Below are positions 1 to 8,028 of a stretch of DNA of 8,632 nucleotides, one piece after another. This stretch comes from Chromobacteriaceae bacterium (lineage in GTDB: Bacteria; Pseudomonadota; Gammaproteobacteria; Burkholderiales; Aquaspirillaceae), in the NCBI GenBank assembly GCA_030151505.1, contig JASLDQ010000260.1, positions 1-8,632 on the forward strand, read 5' to 3'. A program made the position numbers and the translations under genes. The number at the start of each line of letters is the position of its first letter. The stretch's first letter is position 1. Under the pieces are notes generated by a model, which did no database searches, had not been told where the DNA came from, and saw only the letters and a list, made by a program, of their open reading frames with translations.

Positions 1-569
1 AGCTGCGGATCAAGCAGGGCAGCCCGACCCAGATCTGCGAGATGGTCGTCGCCGGCGAAGCCGACTTCGCCATCGCCACCGAAGGCATCAACAACTTCCC
101 CGAGCTGGCCGCGCTGGCCTGCTACCAGTGGAACCGCAGCGTGGTCGTGCCGCAGGGCCACCCGCTGACCGCGCTGGGTCGCCCGATCACCCTGGCCGAC
201 ATCGCCGCCTATCCCATCATCACCTACGACTTCGCCTTCGCCGGCCGCAACAAGATCAACTCGGCCTTCGAGGAAGCCGGCATCGAGCCGAACGTGGTGC
301 TGACCGCCATCGACACCGACGTCATCAAGACCTACGTCGGCCTCGGCCTCGGCGTCGGCATCATCGCCTCGATGGCCTTCGAGCCGGAGCGCGACCGCGA
401 CCTCGCCATCATCGACGCCGAGCACCTGTTCCTGCCGTCCACCACCCGCATCGGCGTGCGCCGCGACGCCTATCTGCGCGGCTTCGCCTACACCTTCATC
501 GAGCTGTTCGCCCCACACCTGACCCGTCAGGAAGTCGACCGGGTGCTGCTGAGCGGCCACGAGGACTGA
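1..569 (+). CDS. cysB: CysB-type LysR-family transcriptional regulator, C-terminal part (5' end outside window)
   Basis: The reading frame enters from the left edge (first full codon at position 3) and ends with TGA at 567-569, giving 188 residues. This covers most of the effector-binding half of a protein that is usually about 320 residues; the N-terminal helix-turn-helix lies outside the window. Recognisable CysB features are QGSPTQICEMV, then DFAIATEGI, the CYQWNRSVVVPQGHPL stretch, AGRNKINSAFEEAGIEP, the DVIKTYVGLGLGVGIIASMA block, and the FAPHLTR tail. In the known family, CysB is a cytoplasmic tetramer that activates sulfate and thiosulfate uptake and cysteine synthesis genes, with N-acetylserine or O-acetylserine as inducer and sulfate or thiosulfate as antagonists. 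The close paralog Cbl shares this architecture and cannot be fully excluded from the C-terminal half alone; CysB is the likelier call. The gene faces smc tail to tail, so they are not an operon. No defect is visible. Confidence 0.9.
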   Translation, partial: LRIKQGSPTQICEMVVAGEADFAIATEGINNFPELAALACYQWNRSVVVPQGHPLTALGRPITLADIAAYPIITYDFAFAGRNKINSAFEEAGIEPNVVLTAIDTDVIKTYVGLGLGVGIIASMAFEPERDRDLAIIDAEHLFLPSTTRIGVRRDAYLRGFAYTFIELFAPHLTRQEVDRVLLSGHED

Positions 570-607
570 GCCGGACGCTTGTGGTTTCATGCGCCGACCC
601 GCGCCCC

Positions 608-624
608 TCAGGCAGAAAGCCTGA
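608..624. repeat. Short hairpin just after cysB
   Basis: The arms TCAGGC (608-613) and GCCTGA (619-624) pair perfectly around the five-base loop AGAAA. It lies 39 bases after the cysB stop codon. There is no T-run on either side, so it is a possible 3'-end stabilising or weak termination hairpin only. A second hairpin follows at 648-666, with seven-base arms including one G-T pair around a GGCCT loop. Confidence 0.4.
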
Positions 625-694
625 CCAAGACCACCCGCCCCCGTTCACGCCGCCGGCCTGGCGGTGCGGGGCAAGGCTTTAAGCCGCCGTTGTC

Positions 695-778
695 CGAGTC
701 CGACGCGGTAGCGGCGGGCGGGTTCAGGCGGCGCTTACCCCGGGCACCCCGCACAGCGGGACGGCGTGGTCGGACTCG
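695..778. repeat. Perfect 10-base inverted repeat enclosing 64 bases
   Basis: The left arm CGAGTCCGAC (695-704) is the exact reverse complement of the right arm GTCGGACTCG (769-778). The enclosed 64 bases contain a further small hairpin, CCCGC-ACA-GCGGG, at 748-760. Arms this long and exact in a short noncoding gap suggest a folded element or a small non-autonomous repeat rather than chance. No transposase and no target-site duplication were recognised. Confidence 0.5.
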
Positions 779-785
779 CCTGTCT

Positions 786-810
786 TTGCGTCCTTTCTTT
801 GGTGACGCAA
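786..810. repeat. Stem-loop with arms TTGCGTC / GACGCAA
   Basis: Seven-base perfect arms at 786-792 and 804-810 surround an 11-base pyrimidine-rich loop containing CTTTCTTTGG. The TTTCTTTGGTGACGCAA type of motif resembles dispersed intergenic repeats I recall from several proteobacterial genomes; that likeness is from memory and unverified. A further five-base stem, TCGCC-CTCC-GGCGA, follows at 822-835. Confidence 0.4.
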
Positions 811-863
811 CGATAAGGACATCGCCCTCCGGCGAAAGGGAACACTGGCGCCTGGCAAGCATC

Positions 864-888
864 GATGGGCTTCGCTGCGCTCACCCCA
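864..888. repeat. Probable remnant of a dispersed intergenic repeat (GATGGG...TCGCTGCGCTC...CCCA)
   Basis: The segment begins GATGGG, continues with TTCGCTGCGCTCA and ends in CCCCA, 37 bases beyond the smc stop codon. Its form matches a repeat type I recall as common between genes in beta- and gammaproteobacteria, where GATGGG and CCCATC ends flank a core resembling TTCGCTGCGCTC. The right end here is imperfect, which fits a decayed copy. The family assignment rests on memory. Confidence 0.35.
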
Positions 889-925
889 CACAGCCCTCCG
901 CTCGCGACAAAGCGTGAACAGGTTC

Positions 926-3900
926 TTACGCCATCTCGCGCATCCGCAACGCTTCCACGATGTCCACCGCCACCACCCGGCTCACGCCCTGTTCCTGCAT
1001 CGTCACCCCCACCAGTTGCTCGGCAATTTCCATCGTCAGGCGGTTGTGGCTGATGTAGAGGAACTGGGTACGGTCCGACATCTGCTTGACCAGCTGGCAG
1101 AAGCGGCCGGTGTTGGCGTCGTCCAGCGGCGCATCCACCTCGTCCAGGAGGCAGAACGGCGCCGGATTGAGGCGGAACAGCGAAAACACCAGGCTCATCG
1201 CCGTCAGCGCCTTCTCGCCGCCCGACAGCAGGTGGATGGTCGAATTCTTCTTGCCCGGCGGCTGCGCCAGAATCTGGATGCCGGCGTCGAGCAGGTCCTC
1301 GCCGGTCAGCGTCAGCTCGGCCCGGCCGCCGCCGAACAGGAGCGGGAACAGCTCGGCCATCGACGCGTTGACCTGGTCGTAGGTCGCCTTGAACATCTCG
1401 CGGGTCTCGGCGTCGATCTTGCCGATCGCCTCTTCCAGCGTGGTCATCGCCGCCACCAGATCCTCGTGCTGCGCCTGCAGGTAATCGTGCCGCTCCTGCG
1501 CCGCCTTCAACTCGTCCAGCGCCGCCAAGTTGACCGCCCCCAGCGCATTGACCGCCTGCGCCAGCCGGCCGATTTCCGCCGTCAGCGCCGAGGCCTTCTT
1601 GGCTTCCGGCAGCAGCGCCAGCAGCGCATCCTCGTCGGCACGGGCTTCGGCCAGTTCCTCGCTGTAGCGCTCGAACGCGATCTTCGCCTCCTGCGCCTTC
1701 AGCAGCCACTCGTTGTAGCGCTCGCGCAGCGGAGCCAGTCCGCCTTCGGCCCCCTGCCGCGCCAGCGTCAGCTCGCGCAACCGCTCCTGCGCCGCATGCG
1801 AGGCGTCGCGCGCGGCCGCCAGCGCTTCCTCGCACTGCTCGCGCGCGTACAGCGCCTCATGCAGGCGCTCGTCCAGATCGTCGTCGGCCAGCTCCTCGCG
1901 CTCCAGCGCCATCGTCTCGACCTTTTCCGCCAGCATCGCCTCGCGCTCTTCCAGCTCCAGCCGGCGGCGGGCCAGCTCGCTGACGCGGCTTTCGGCCGTG
2001 GTCAGCGCAAAGCGCGCCTCCTGCGCGGCGCGTTCGAGTTCGCGGCTGCGGTGGCGCGCCAGCTCCAGCCCGGTTTCCGCGTCCAGTCGATTGATGCGCG
2101 CCTCTTCCAGCGCCATGCCCAGCTCGTCGAGCTGCATCGCGGCTTCCTCGGCCTGCATTTTCGCTTCGTCGATCACCGCGCGCTCGGCCTGCTCGTCCTC
2201 GTCGATCCGGCCGAACTCCGCCGCGATCGCCGCCGCGCGCGCCTCGCCCTGCCGGGCGGTCTGCTCGGCCTGGGCCCGCGCCAGCGCGGTCTCGTTCTTG
2301 CGCTTGTCGCACGCGGCCAGCCGCTCGCGCGCGGCGCGGATGGCCTGGCGCGCGGCGTCCTGCGCCTGATCCAGCCCGGCCAGCCGCTCGGCCAATGCCC
2401 GCATCTCGGGCGCAGCGGCGGCAATCAGCCCCTGCAACCGCTCGTGCTCGGCCCGCCGCCCCACCAGCCCGCCCTCGCCGTCCGGCGCGTAGTAGTCGAT
2501 GGCGGCGGCGCTGACGCGATGACCGTCCGGCGTGATCCAGCATTCATGCGCGGCCAGACCGGCGCGCGCGGCCAGCGCCGCCTCGAGGCTGTCGGCGGCG
2601 AAGCAGCCGGCCAGCAGGCCGTCCAACCCGGCGGCAAAGCGCGCGTCGAGCAGGGTCAGCTTGTCCCGCAGCGGCACGCGCCCGGCCTCGGCGGCCATCG
2701 GCACGCCACCGGCCTCGGCCAGTACCACCAGCCGCGCCGGCGGGGCGCCAGCCGGCACGGCCTCGCTCAGGCGCACGCTCGCCGCGTGGGCCAGCGCCGC
2801 TTCGAGCGCGGTTTCCCAGCCGGGCTGCACCTGAATCGCGTCCAAGAGGCGCGGCGCGTCGGCCAGTCCCTGCGCCTGCAGCCAGTCGCCCAGCCCTTCG
2901 CGCGCCAGCGCCTGCTCGATCAGCTTGCCCAGCGCCGCGGCTTCGGCTTCGCGTCGGGCCAGCGCCTCGCGCGCGCCGGCCATGTCGGCGGCGGCGGCAC
3001 GGTGCTCGGCATCAAGCCGGGATGAGTCGGTTTCCGCTTCGTGCAGTTGCTGGCGCGCCAGCTCGGCCTCCTGTGCCGCTAGCTCGGCCTCTTCGCGCAC
3101 CAGCGCCAGCGCGTCCATGTCGGGCAGGGCGAGTGCTGCGCGCTCCTGCGCCAGCCGCTCGCGTCGTTCGGCCAGCTGCGCCAGGGTGCGCTCGGCGTGG
3201 CGCGCCTGCTGCTCGGACAGGTCGCGCCGGCGGGTGAGCTCGGCCAGTTTGTCGGTCAGGGCGGCCAGCTGGCCGTCGCACTGGCGGAAGGTCGCTTCGG
3301 CCTCGGGCAGCGCGTCGCCGCCGTCGGCCTCCATCAGCGCATCCTCGGCCACCAGCCGCGCCTCTTCCAGCTTGTCCTGCCATTCGTCCAGCTCGGCGGC
3401 CAGACCGCCCAATTGCTGCGTCAGTCCGGACTGCTCGGTCTTGGCGGCGGCGAATTCGCGCTCGATGCGGGCGACGGTGTCCTTGCGGTGGCGCTGCTGC
3501 TCTTCCAGCCGCGCGACCTGCGCGCTGGCGTCGGCCAGTTCGCTCTGGCGCTCCTGCATCGCATCTGTGGCGGCGAAGTGGGCCTCGCGCGCAGCTTCGA
3601 GCAGCGCCTCCAGCTCGGTGCTCTGCGACGCCAGCGCCTGCTGCTCGGCTTCCAGCCGCGCCAGCTCGATCCGAGCGGCGGCCTCGGCCTCGCGCGCGTC
3701 GTGCTTTTTGACCAGCGCCAGCAGGTTCTGCTTGAGCGTCAGGTCCTCGCGCAGCTGGTGATAGTGCTGCGCCACCTCGGCCTGCTCGCCCAGCTTCTCG
3801 ACCTGGCGATTCAGTTCCTCGCGGATGTCGTTGAGGCGTTCGAGGTTGTCGCGGGTGTCGGAGAGGCGGGATTCGGTTTCGCGTCGGCGTTCCTTGTACT

Positions 3901-4414
3901 TGGATACGCCGGCGGCTTCTTCCAGATAGGCGCGCAGCTCTTCCGGTCGCGCCTCGATGATGCGCGAGATCATGCCCTGCTCGATCACCGCGTAGCCCTT
4001 GGTGCCGACGCCGGTACCGAGGAAGAGGTCGGCGATGTCGCGCCGGCGCACCTGCTGGTTGTTGATCCAGTAGCTCGATTCGCCCTGGCGGGTCAGCACG
4101 CGCTTGATCGCGATCTCGGTGTACTGCCCCCACGCGCCCGACGCCCGCCCCTCGCTGTTGTCGAACACCAGCTCGACCGAGGCGCGGCTGGCCGGCTTGC
4201 GCGTGCCGGAGCCGTTGAAGATCACGTCCTGCATCGATTCGCCGCGCAGCTGCTTGGCCGACGATTCGCCCAGCACCCAGCGCACCGCGTCGATCACGTT
4301 GGATTTGCCGCAGCCATTGGGGCCGACCACCGCCACCAGCTGCCCGGGCACGGGAATGTTGGTGGGGTCGACGAAGGATTTGAAACCGGCCAGCTTGACG
4401 TGGGTGAGGCGCAC
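926..4414 (-). CDS. smc: Chromosome segregation/condensation ATPase SMC
   Basis: A complete 1162-residue protein with a normal SMC length and plan. The N-terminal ATPase lobe starts MRLTHVKLAGFKSF and carries the Walker A P-loop GPNGCGKSN (31-39). Two long Ala/Glu/Arg/Gln-rich coiled-coil arms (roughly 165-500 and 660-1010) flank a globular hinge (about 505-660). The C-terminal lobe has the ABC signature LSGGEKA from residue 1063, Walker B FCLLDE (1087-1092), the D-loop region DAPLDD, and the switch histidine in YISHN (H1123). In the known family, SMC dimerises at the hinge, works with ScpA and ScpB, and extrudes DNA loops to compact and separate chromosomes. The start is a GTG at 4412-4414: an in-frame stop lies three codons upstream (4421-4423) and the GTG gives the usual family N-terminus. 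The stop is TAA (926-928). It lies downstream of and parallel to the c-di-GMP gene and converges on cysB. zipA and ligA, which often follow smc in related bacteria, are absent here. No missing catalytic residue is seen. Confidence 0.97.
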   Translation of the reverse strand: MRLTHVKLAGFKSFVDPTNIPVPGQLVAVVGPNGCGKSNVIDAVRWVLGESSAKQLRGESMQDVIFNGSGTRKPASRASVELVFDNSEGRASGAWGQYTEIAIKRVLTRQGESSYWINNQQVRRRDIADLFLGTGVGTKGYAVIEQGMISRIIEARPEELRAYLEEAAGVSKYKERRRETESRLSDTRDNLERLNDIREELNRQVEKLGEQAEVAQHYHQLREDLTLKQNLLALVKKHDAREAEAAARIELARLEAEQQALASQSTELEALLEAAREAHFAATDAMQERQSELADASAQVARLEEQQRHRKDTVARIEREFAAAKTEQSGLTQQLGGLAAELDEWQDKLEEARLVAEDALMEADGGDALPEAEATFRQCDGQLAALTDKLAELTRRRDLSEQQARHAERTLAQLAERRERLAQERAALALPDMDALALVREEAELAAQEAELARQQLHEAETDSSRLDAEHRAAAADMAGAREALARREAEAAALGKLIEQALAREGLGDWLQAQGLADAPRLLDAIQVQPGWETALEAALAHAASVRLSEAVPAGAPPARLVVLAEAGGVPMAAEAGRVPLRDKLTLLDARFAAGLDGLLAGCFAADSLEAALAARAGLAAHECWITPDGHRVSAAAIDYYAPDGEGGLVGRRAEHERLQGLIAAAAPEMRALAERLAGLDQAQDAARQAIRAARERLAACDKRKNETALARAQAEQTARQGEARAAAIAAEFGRIDEDEQAERAVIDEAKMQAEEAAMQLDELGMALEEARINRLDAETGLELARHRSRELERAAQEARFALTTAESRVSELARRRLELEEREAMLAEKVETMALEREELADDDLDERLHEALYAREQCEEALAAARDASHAAQERLRELTLARQGAEGGLAPLRERYNEWLLKAQEAKIAFERYSEELAEARADEDALLALLPEAKKASALTAEIGRLAQAVNALGAVNLAALDELKAAQERHDYLQAQHEDLVAAMTTLEEAIGKIDAETREMFKATYDQVNASMAELFPLLFGGGRAELTLTGEDLLDAGIQILAQPPGKKNSTIHLLSGGEKALTAMSLVFSLFRLNPAPFCLLDEVDAPLDDANTGRFCQLVKQMSDRTQFLYISHNRLTMEIAEQLVGVTMQEQGVSRVVAVDIVEALRMREMA

Positions 4415-4420
4415 GGAGAA

Positions 4421-4425
4421 TCACC
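4421..4425 (-). promoter_or_regulatory. Ribosome binding site for smc (GGTGA)
   Basis: Read on the minus strand, GGTGA sits six bases before the GTG start and matches the 3' half of the ideal AAGGAGGTGA. Its TGA is also the in-frame stop that prevents any longer N-terminus, which supports the GTG choice. Confidence 0.5.
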
Positions 4426-4444
4426 GATGGATGAATGAGGCGCG

Positions 4445-4471
4445 ATTGTAGCGGACCGGGCGCCGGGCAAG
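4445..4471 (-). promoter_or_regulatory. Putative sigma-70-type promoter of smc
   Basis: On the minus strand, TACAAT (4450 down to 4445) differs from the consensus -10 box TATAAT at one position, and its context GCTACAATCGCG is typical of betaproteobacterial promoters as I know them. It would start transcription about 25 bases before the GTG. The -35 is poor: CTTGCC or TTGCCC lies 14-15 bases upstream, shorter than the preferred 17. The promoter overlaps the hairpin that follows the upstream gene. Confidence 0.45.
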
Positions 4472-4482
4472 CACCCGGTCCG
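4452..4482 (-). terminator. GC-rich hairpin after the c-di-GMP gene, possible weak terminator
   Basis: Nine-base perfect arms, CGGACCGGG (4452-4460) and CCCGGTCCG (4474-4482), enclose a 13-base loop only three bases past the stop codon of the upstream gene. On the minus strand the hairpin is followed by CTACAATCGCG, not a T-run, so it is not a canonical intrinsic terminator. Partial read-through into smc is therefore plausible. It may instead protect the 3' end of the message. Confidence 0.45.
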
Positions 4483-4485
4483 GCA

Positions 4486-7400
4486 TCAGTCGGCCACCGC
4501 CTGCTGCGGCAGCAGCCAGGCTTCGAACTCCGCCGCCGGCATCGGCCGGCCGAACAGGTAGCCCTGTCCCTGATCGCAACCGGCCTGCCGCAGGAATTCC
4601 AGCTGCTCGACCGTCTCGATGCCTTCGGCCGTGACGCGGAAGCCGAGCGAATGCCCCATCGCGATGATGGCGCGGGTGATGGCCGCATCGTTGCTGTCAT
4701 GCGGCAGGTCGGAGACGAAGGCCTGGTCGATCTTCAGATGGTTGATCGGCAGCAGCTTGAGATAGGCCAGCGAGGAATAGCCGGTGCCGAAGTCGTCCAC
4801 CGCCAGGTTCACCCCCAGTTGCCGGAGGGCGCACAGGGTCGTGCGGGTGTGCTCCGGGCTGTCCATGATCAGGCTCTCGGTCACTTCCACCTCCAGCACC
4901 TCGGCCGGCAGGCCGTAGCGTGCCAGCGCCTGGCGCAGGGTCGCGACATAGTCGCTGCGCTCGATTTCCAGCACCGCCACGTTGACGGCCACCCGACCGA
5001 CCGACAGGCCAAGCTCCCGCCAGCGGCCGAGCTGGCGGCACACCATGTCGAGCATCCGCTCGCCCAGCGGGATGATGAGGCCGGTGCGTTCCGCCAGCGG
5101 GATGAACTCGGCCGGCGACACCCAGCCCCGGGCCGGATCGCTCCAGCGCAGCAGCGCCTCCGCGCCGTCGGGACGGCCGCTGCCCAGCTCCAGCTTGGGC
5201 TGGTACCAGACCTCGAATTCGCCGGCATCCAGCGCCCGGCGCAGGGCGCGCTCCCGGGTCAGCCGCTCCTGCACGCGCAGGGTCATGTCGGACTGGTAGA
5301 AACGGTAGCCGTTGCGCCCGCCCTCCTTGGCGCCGTACATGGCGGCATCGGCATTGCGCACCAGCTCTTCCGGCGTGCGGCCGTCGGTCGGCGCGATGGC
5401 GATGCCGATGCTGGTCGTGACCAGCGCGGCGGTGCCGTCCAGGTCGAACGGTTCCTGCAAGGCCTGCAGCAGCTTCTTGACCACGCTGACGGCGTCAGCC
5501 CCCTGCCCCAGCTGGCCGATGATGATGGCGAATTCGTCGCCACCCAGCCGGGCGACGGTGTCCTCCTGCCGCACGCAATCCCTGAAGCGCTCGGCCGCCT
5601 GCTGCAGCAGCACGTCGCCCACCGGGTGCCCCAGGCTGTCGTTGACCGTCTTGAAACTGTCCAGGTCCAGCAGCAGCACCGCCAGTTCGCCGCCGTCGCG
5701 CAGGGCATGGTCCAGCGCATGCTGCAGGCGGTCGAGGAACAGGGCGCGGTTGGGCAGGCCGGTGAGCGAATCGAAATGCGCCAGCCGCTCCAGTTCCGCC
5801 TGCGAGTGCTTGATGGCGGAAATGTCGGAAAACACCGCCACGTAATTGGTGTGGATGCCGTCCGCGTCCGGCACCGGATTGATGGTCAGCCACTCGGGAT
5901 ACGGGGTGCCGTCCTTGCGCCGGTTCCACGCTTCGCCGCGCCAGAAACCGTCGCGCCGCATGCAGTCCCACACGGCGCGGAAAAAGTCCTCGTCCTCCTG
6001 CCGGCCGGAGCGCAGGAAGCGCGGGGTCTGGCCGATCACCTCGTCGGCGCCGTAGCCAGTGATGGCGGTGAAGGCCTTGTTGACCGAGACGATGAGGCCG
6101 CGATGATCGGTGATGATCACCCCGTCCGCGGTGTTGTCCAGCACCACCCCGGCCAGCCTCAGCTGTTCGCTGGCCTGCTTCATTTCGGTGATGTCGGAGG
6201 AAATGCCGAGCACGCCTGTCGGCTCGCCGCCGGGGCCACGCACGAGGCATTTGGTGGTCAGGTAGACGCGGACGTCTTCGCTCCACTGCTCGCGGTCCTC
6301 GAAACGTCTCGTCTTGCCGTCGGCGATGACGGTCTCGTCCTCCTGCCGGTACCGCAATGCGGCGGCGGCCCCCATGAAGCTCTCGCGCGGCTTGCCTTCG
6401 ATGGTGCGGCGCGGCCGGCCGACGGCGAGTTCAAAGAAGCGGTTGCACCACTGCAGCCGCCCGTCGGGGTCGAACATGTAGATCAGCACCGGCGCGTTGT
6501 CGACGACGGCCTGCACCAGCGCCTGCTGGTTGCGCAGCGCCGCCGTGGCCTCCTTGCGCTCGGAAATGTCGCGCACCACCGCGTAGATCATGGCTTCGCC
6601 GTCCAGCGCCATGGCGCACAGCGTGACTTCCGCCGGAAAGAGGCGTCCGTCCGCGCGGCGGTGCAGCCATTCGAAGCGGTGCAGCCCGCGGGCCAGCGCC
6701 GTCTCGAGCATCAACCGCGCCTTGTCCGCCGAAGGCTGGCCGTCCGGCTGCAGCGGGGGCGACACGTCGGCCGGGGTAATGTTTTCGAAGGACGCAAAAT
6801 CCTTGAAGCCGAATACCGCCAGCGCCGCGTCGTTGCAGTCGGCGCAGGAACCGTCGCGCCGGGCAATCCAGGCCGGATCAGGCGAACGGCCGAACAGGGT
6901 GCGGAAGCGGGCCTCGCTCTGGGCCAGCGATGCCTCCGCCAGCCGCCTTTCCTCGACCTCGCGCGACAGACCGGCGTTGCGCTCCCGGATAATCCGGTTG
7001 CGGCGGGCCAGCAAGGCCGCGAACAGGGTCAACAGCACCGTGTTGGCGAGTGCCACGGCAAACAGCGGCGATCGCCAGGGCGACACGGCCGGCCAGCCCC
7101 CGGCCGGAATGGCCGCCAGCTGCCAGGCCCCGCCGGGCACCGGCACGGTCATGCTGGCCGGCGCTTGCTGGAACACCCCGGCGTCTCCCAGGATCATCGC
7201 GCCCGACTCGCCCTTGCCGTCGCGGCCGCGCAAGGCCAGCCGCATGCCTGCCACCCGGTCGAGACCGGCGGCCCCCAGCAGACGGTCGACATCGGCCACG
7301 ATGGAGACCGTCCCCCAGTAGCGGCCGGCCTGTCCGCCGCCGCCGAGGAAGACCGGACGCCGCTGGATCAGCCCGCGCCCTCCCTGCACCAGCTCGACCG

Positions 7401-7887
7401 GGCCGGCCAACAGCGCGGAGCGCGTTTCGTGGGCGCGCTGCACCGCTGGATACTGGTCCGGCAGGGTCCGGAAATCGGTGCCCAGCACCTTCTCGTTGCC
7501 CGCCCGCGGATAGACCTGGCGCACGACGTCATCCGGCGCCAGCGCAATGCTGCGGATATGCGGGGCCACCTCGATGGCCTGGCGGGCCATGCCGTCAAAA
7601 CGTTGGGGGGTCATCTCGCCGCCGTCCAGCCGCAACAGATGGACGATTCCTTCGGTCACGTCGAAGGTGGCGCGAATCTGCCCTTCCAGCCGGGCCCGCA
7701 CCATGGCCAGTTCCGACGTCACCCGCACCTGCGCCTCGCTGGCGCGGCTTTCCGCATCCAGCCGGCCCAACAGCAGGGCCACGACGATGCCGCCCACCGC
7801 GATGGTCGCCGGCAGCAGCCACGCACCCAGTGTCTGCCGCCGCTGACGGCGCGCCTCCCGCGCTTCGATGCCTGATTGTTCCGCCAT
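4486..7887 (-). CDS. Membrane-bound CHASE-PAS-PAS-PAS-GGDEF-EAL cyclic-di-GMP synthase/phosphodiesterase
   Basis: A complete 1133-residue inner-membrane signalling enzyme. After a basic N-terminus come transmembrane segment 1 (about 21-41), a periplasmic CHASE-type sensor (about 45-270, with the core [20 protein letters not shown]), and transmembrane segment 2 (about 273-296). Three cytoplasmic PAS domains follow (about 323-445, 455-570 and 576-695), each ending in a PAC-like DIS/DIT motif. The GGDEF domain (about 700-865) has an intact GGDEF (782-786), metal-site DLDSF, and an RxxD inhibitory site RQED (773-776) five residues before it. The EAL domain (about 880-1130) keeps E910-A-L, N969, E1004, [10 protein letters not shown] (from 1031), K1052, E1088 and the QGY glutamine (1108). 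By family knowledge, GGDEF makes c-di-GMP from two GTP and EAL cleaves it to pGpG; both look competent, so net direction cannot be told from sequence. The ligand of the CHASE domain is unknown. ATG at 7885-7887 is the only start before an upstream in-frame stop; TGA is at 4486-4488. I give no gene symbol because such proteins have many paralogs. Confidence 0.95.
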   Translation of the reverse strand: MAEQSGIEAREARRQRRQTLGAWLLPATIAVGGIVVALLLGRLDAESRASEAQVRVTSELAMVRARLEGQIRATFDVTEGIVHLLRLDGGEMTPQRFDGMARQAIEVAPHIRSIALAPDDVVRQVYPRAGNEKVLGTDFRTLPDQYPAVQRAHETRSALLAGPVELVQGGRGLIQRRPVFLGGGGQAGRYWGTVSIVADVDRLLGAAGLDRVAGMRLALRGRDGKGESGAMILGDAGVFQQAPASMTVPVPGGAWQLAAIPAGGWPAVSPWRSPLFAVALANTVLLTLFAALLARRNRIIRERNAGLSREVEERRLAEASLAQSEARFRTLFGRSPDPAWIARRDGSCADCNDAALAVFGFKDFASFENITPADVSPPLQPDGQPSADKARLMLETALARGLHRFEWLHRRADGRLFPAEVTLCAMALDGEAMIYAVVRDISERKEATAALRNQQALVQAVVDNAPVLIYMFDPDGRLQWCNRFFELAVGRPRRTIEGKPRESFMGAAAALRYRQEDETVIADGKTRRFEDREQWSEDVRVYLTTKCLVRGPGGEPTGVLGISSDITEMKQASEQLRLAGVVLDNTADGVIITDHRGLIVSVNKAFTAITGYGADEVIGQTPRFLRSGRQEDEDFFRAVWDCMRRDGFWRGEAWNRRKDGTPYPEWLTINPVPDADGIHTNYVAVFSDISAIKHSQAELERLAHFDSLTGLPNRALFLDRLQHALDHALRDGGELAVLLLDLDSFKTVNDSLGHPVGDVLLQQAAERFRDCVRQEDTVARLGGDEFAIIIGQLGQGADAVSVVKKLLQALQEPFDLDGTAALVTTSIGIAIAPTDGRTPEELVRNADAAMYGAKEGGRNGYRFYQSDMTLRVQERLTRERALRRALDAGEFEVWYQPKLELGSGRPDGAEALLRWSDPARGWVSPAEFIPLAERTGLIIPLGERMLDMVCRQLGRWRELGLSVGRVAVNVAVLEIERSDYVATLRQALARYGLPAEVLEVEVTESLIMDSPEHTRTTLCALRQLGVNLAVDDFGTGYSSLAYLKLLPINHLKIDQAFVSDLPHDSNDAAITRAIIAMGHSLGFRVTAEGIETVEQLEFLRQAGCDQGQGYLFGRPMPAAEFEAWLLPQQAVAD

Positions 7888-7900
7888 GCTTAGCCCGCTG

Positions 7901-7916
7901 CCCGGCGCACGCCGGG
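7901..7916 (-). promoter_or_regulatory. Hairpin in the leader of the c-di-GMP gene
   Basis: CCCGGCG and CGCCGGG form seven-base perfect arms separated by only two bases, or six-base arms with a four-base loop. The structure ends 13 bases before the ATG. The stretch between it and the start (CAGCGGGCTAAGC) has no good Shine-Dalgarno sequence, so the hairpin could limit or tune ribosome loading. That role is inference. Confidence 0.4.
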
Positions 7917-7986
7917 TCCATGAAAATTAGCTGTATCCTGCCACAAACCCACCCGGCATCGCTGTTTGCCGCCGCATCATCCAGAA

Positions 7987-8002
7987 AGCAATTCCTTGGC
8001 CC
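7987..8002 (-). promoter_or_regulatory. Weak candidate sigma-54-type promoter for the c-di-GMP gene
   Basis: On the minus strand, GGGCCAAGGAATTGCT keeps the GG (-24) and GC (-12) pairs at sigma-54 spacing and the TTGCT end, but it departs from the TGGCACG half at four positions (the first, and three of the last three). It lies about 100 bases before the ATG and just after the terminator at 8029-8059. I found no convincing sigma-70 promoter in this leader. A motif this loose can occur by chance. Confidence 0.2.
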
Positions 8003-8028
8003 GGCCGCTGGCCGGCGAACGCCAACGC

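Larger units (their letters stand above)
570..925. other. 356-base gap between convergent cysB and smc, rich in inverted repeats
   Basis: I see no credible gene here. Short open frames exist on both strands, but their translations are arginine/proline-rich and low in complexity, with no recognisable family. The gap holds several hairpin-forming segments, listed separately: 608-624, 648-666, 695-778 (with 748-760 nested inside), 786-810 and 822-835. None is followed by a run of T on either strand, so I cannot name a canonical intrinsic terminator for cysB or smc. The amount of structure, and the resemblance of two segments to dispersed intergenic repeats I recall from proteobacterial genomes, suggest accumulated repeat elements rather than a lost gene. 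That last point is inference. Confidence 0.6.

Noticed and set aside
811..820. The 10-mer CGATAAGGAC found here and again at 8430-8439, in both noncoding stretches
   Set aside because: Flanking bases do not match; one shared 10-mer between two stretches of several hundred bases is within reach of chance.
735..2543. Minus-strand open frames in other phases within smc (735-1835, 1857-2543)
   Set aside because: Out-of-frame shadows of smc with Gly/Arg/Ala-rich translations; smc itself is uninterrupted, so no frameshift is needed.
914..3025. A 703-codon open frame on the plus strand, with a similar 413-codon one at 3197-4438
   Set aside because: Both are antisense to smc, whose ATPase motifs prove the minus-strand frame; the plus-strand translations match no family I recognise.
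4452..4482. The hairpin as a canonical intrinsic terminator
   Set aside because: The minus-strand sequence after it is CTACAATCGCG with no T-run, so it is listed only as a weak or possible terminator.
4435..7875. A 1146-codon open frame on the plus strand
   Set aside because: It lies fully antisense to the c-di-GMP enzyme. Its translation is rich in Arg, Gln, His and Ala with no domain, as expected from the complement of a GC-rich gene.
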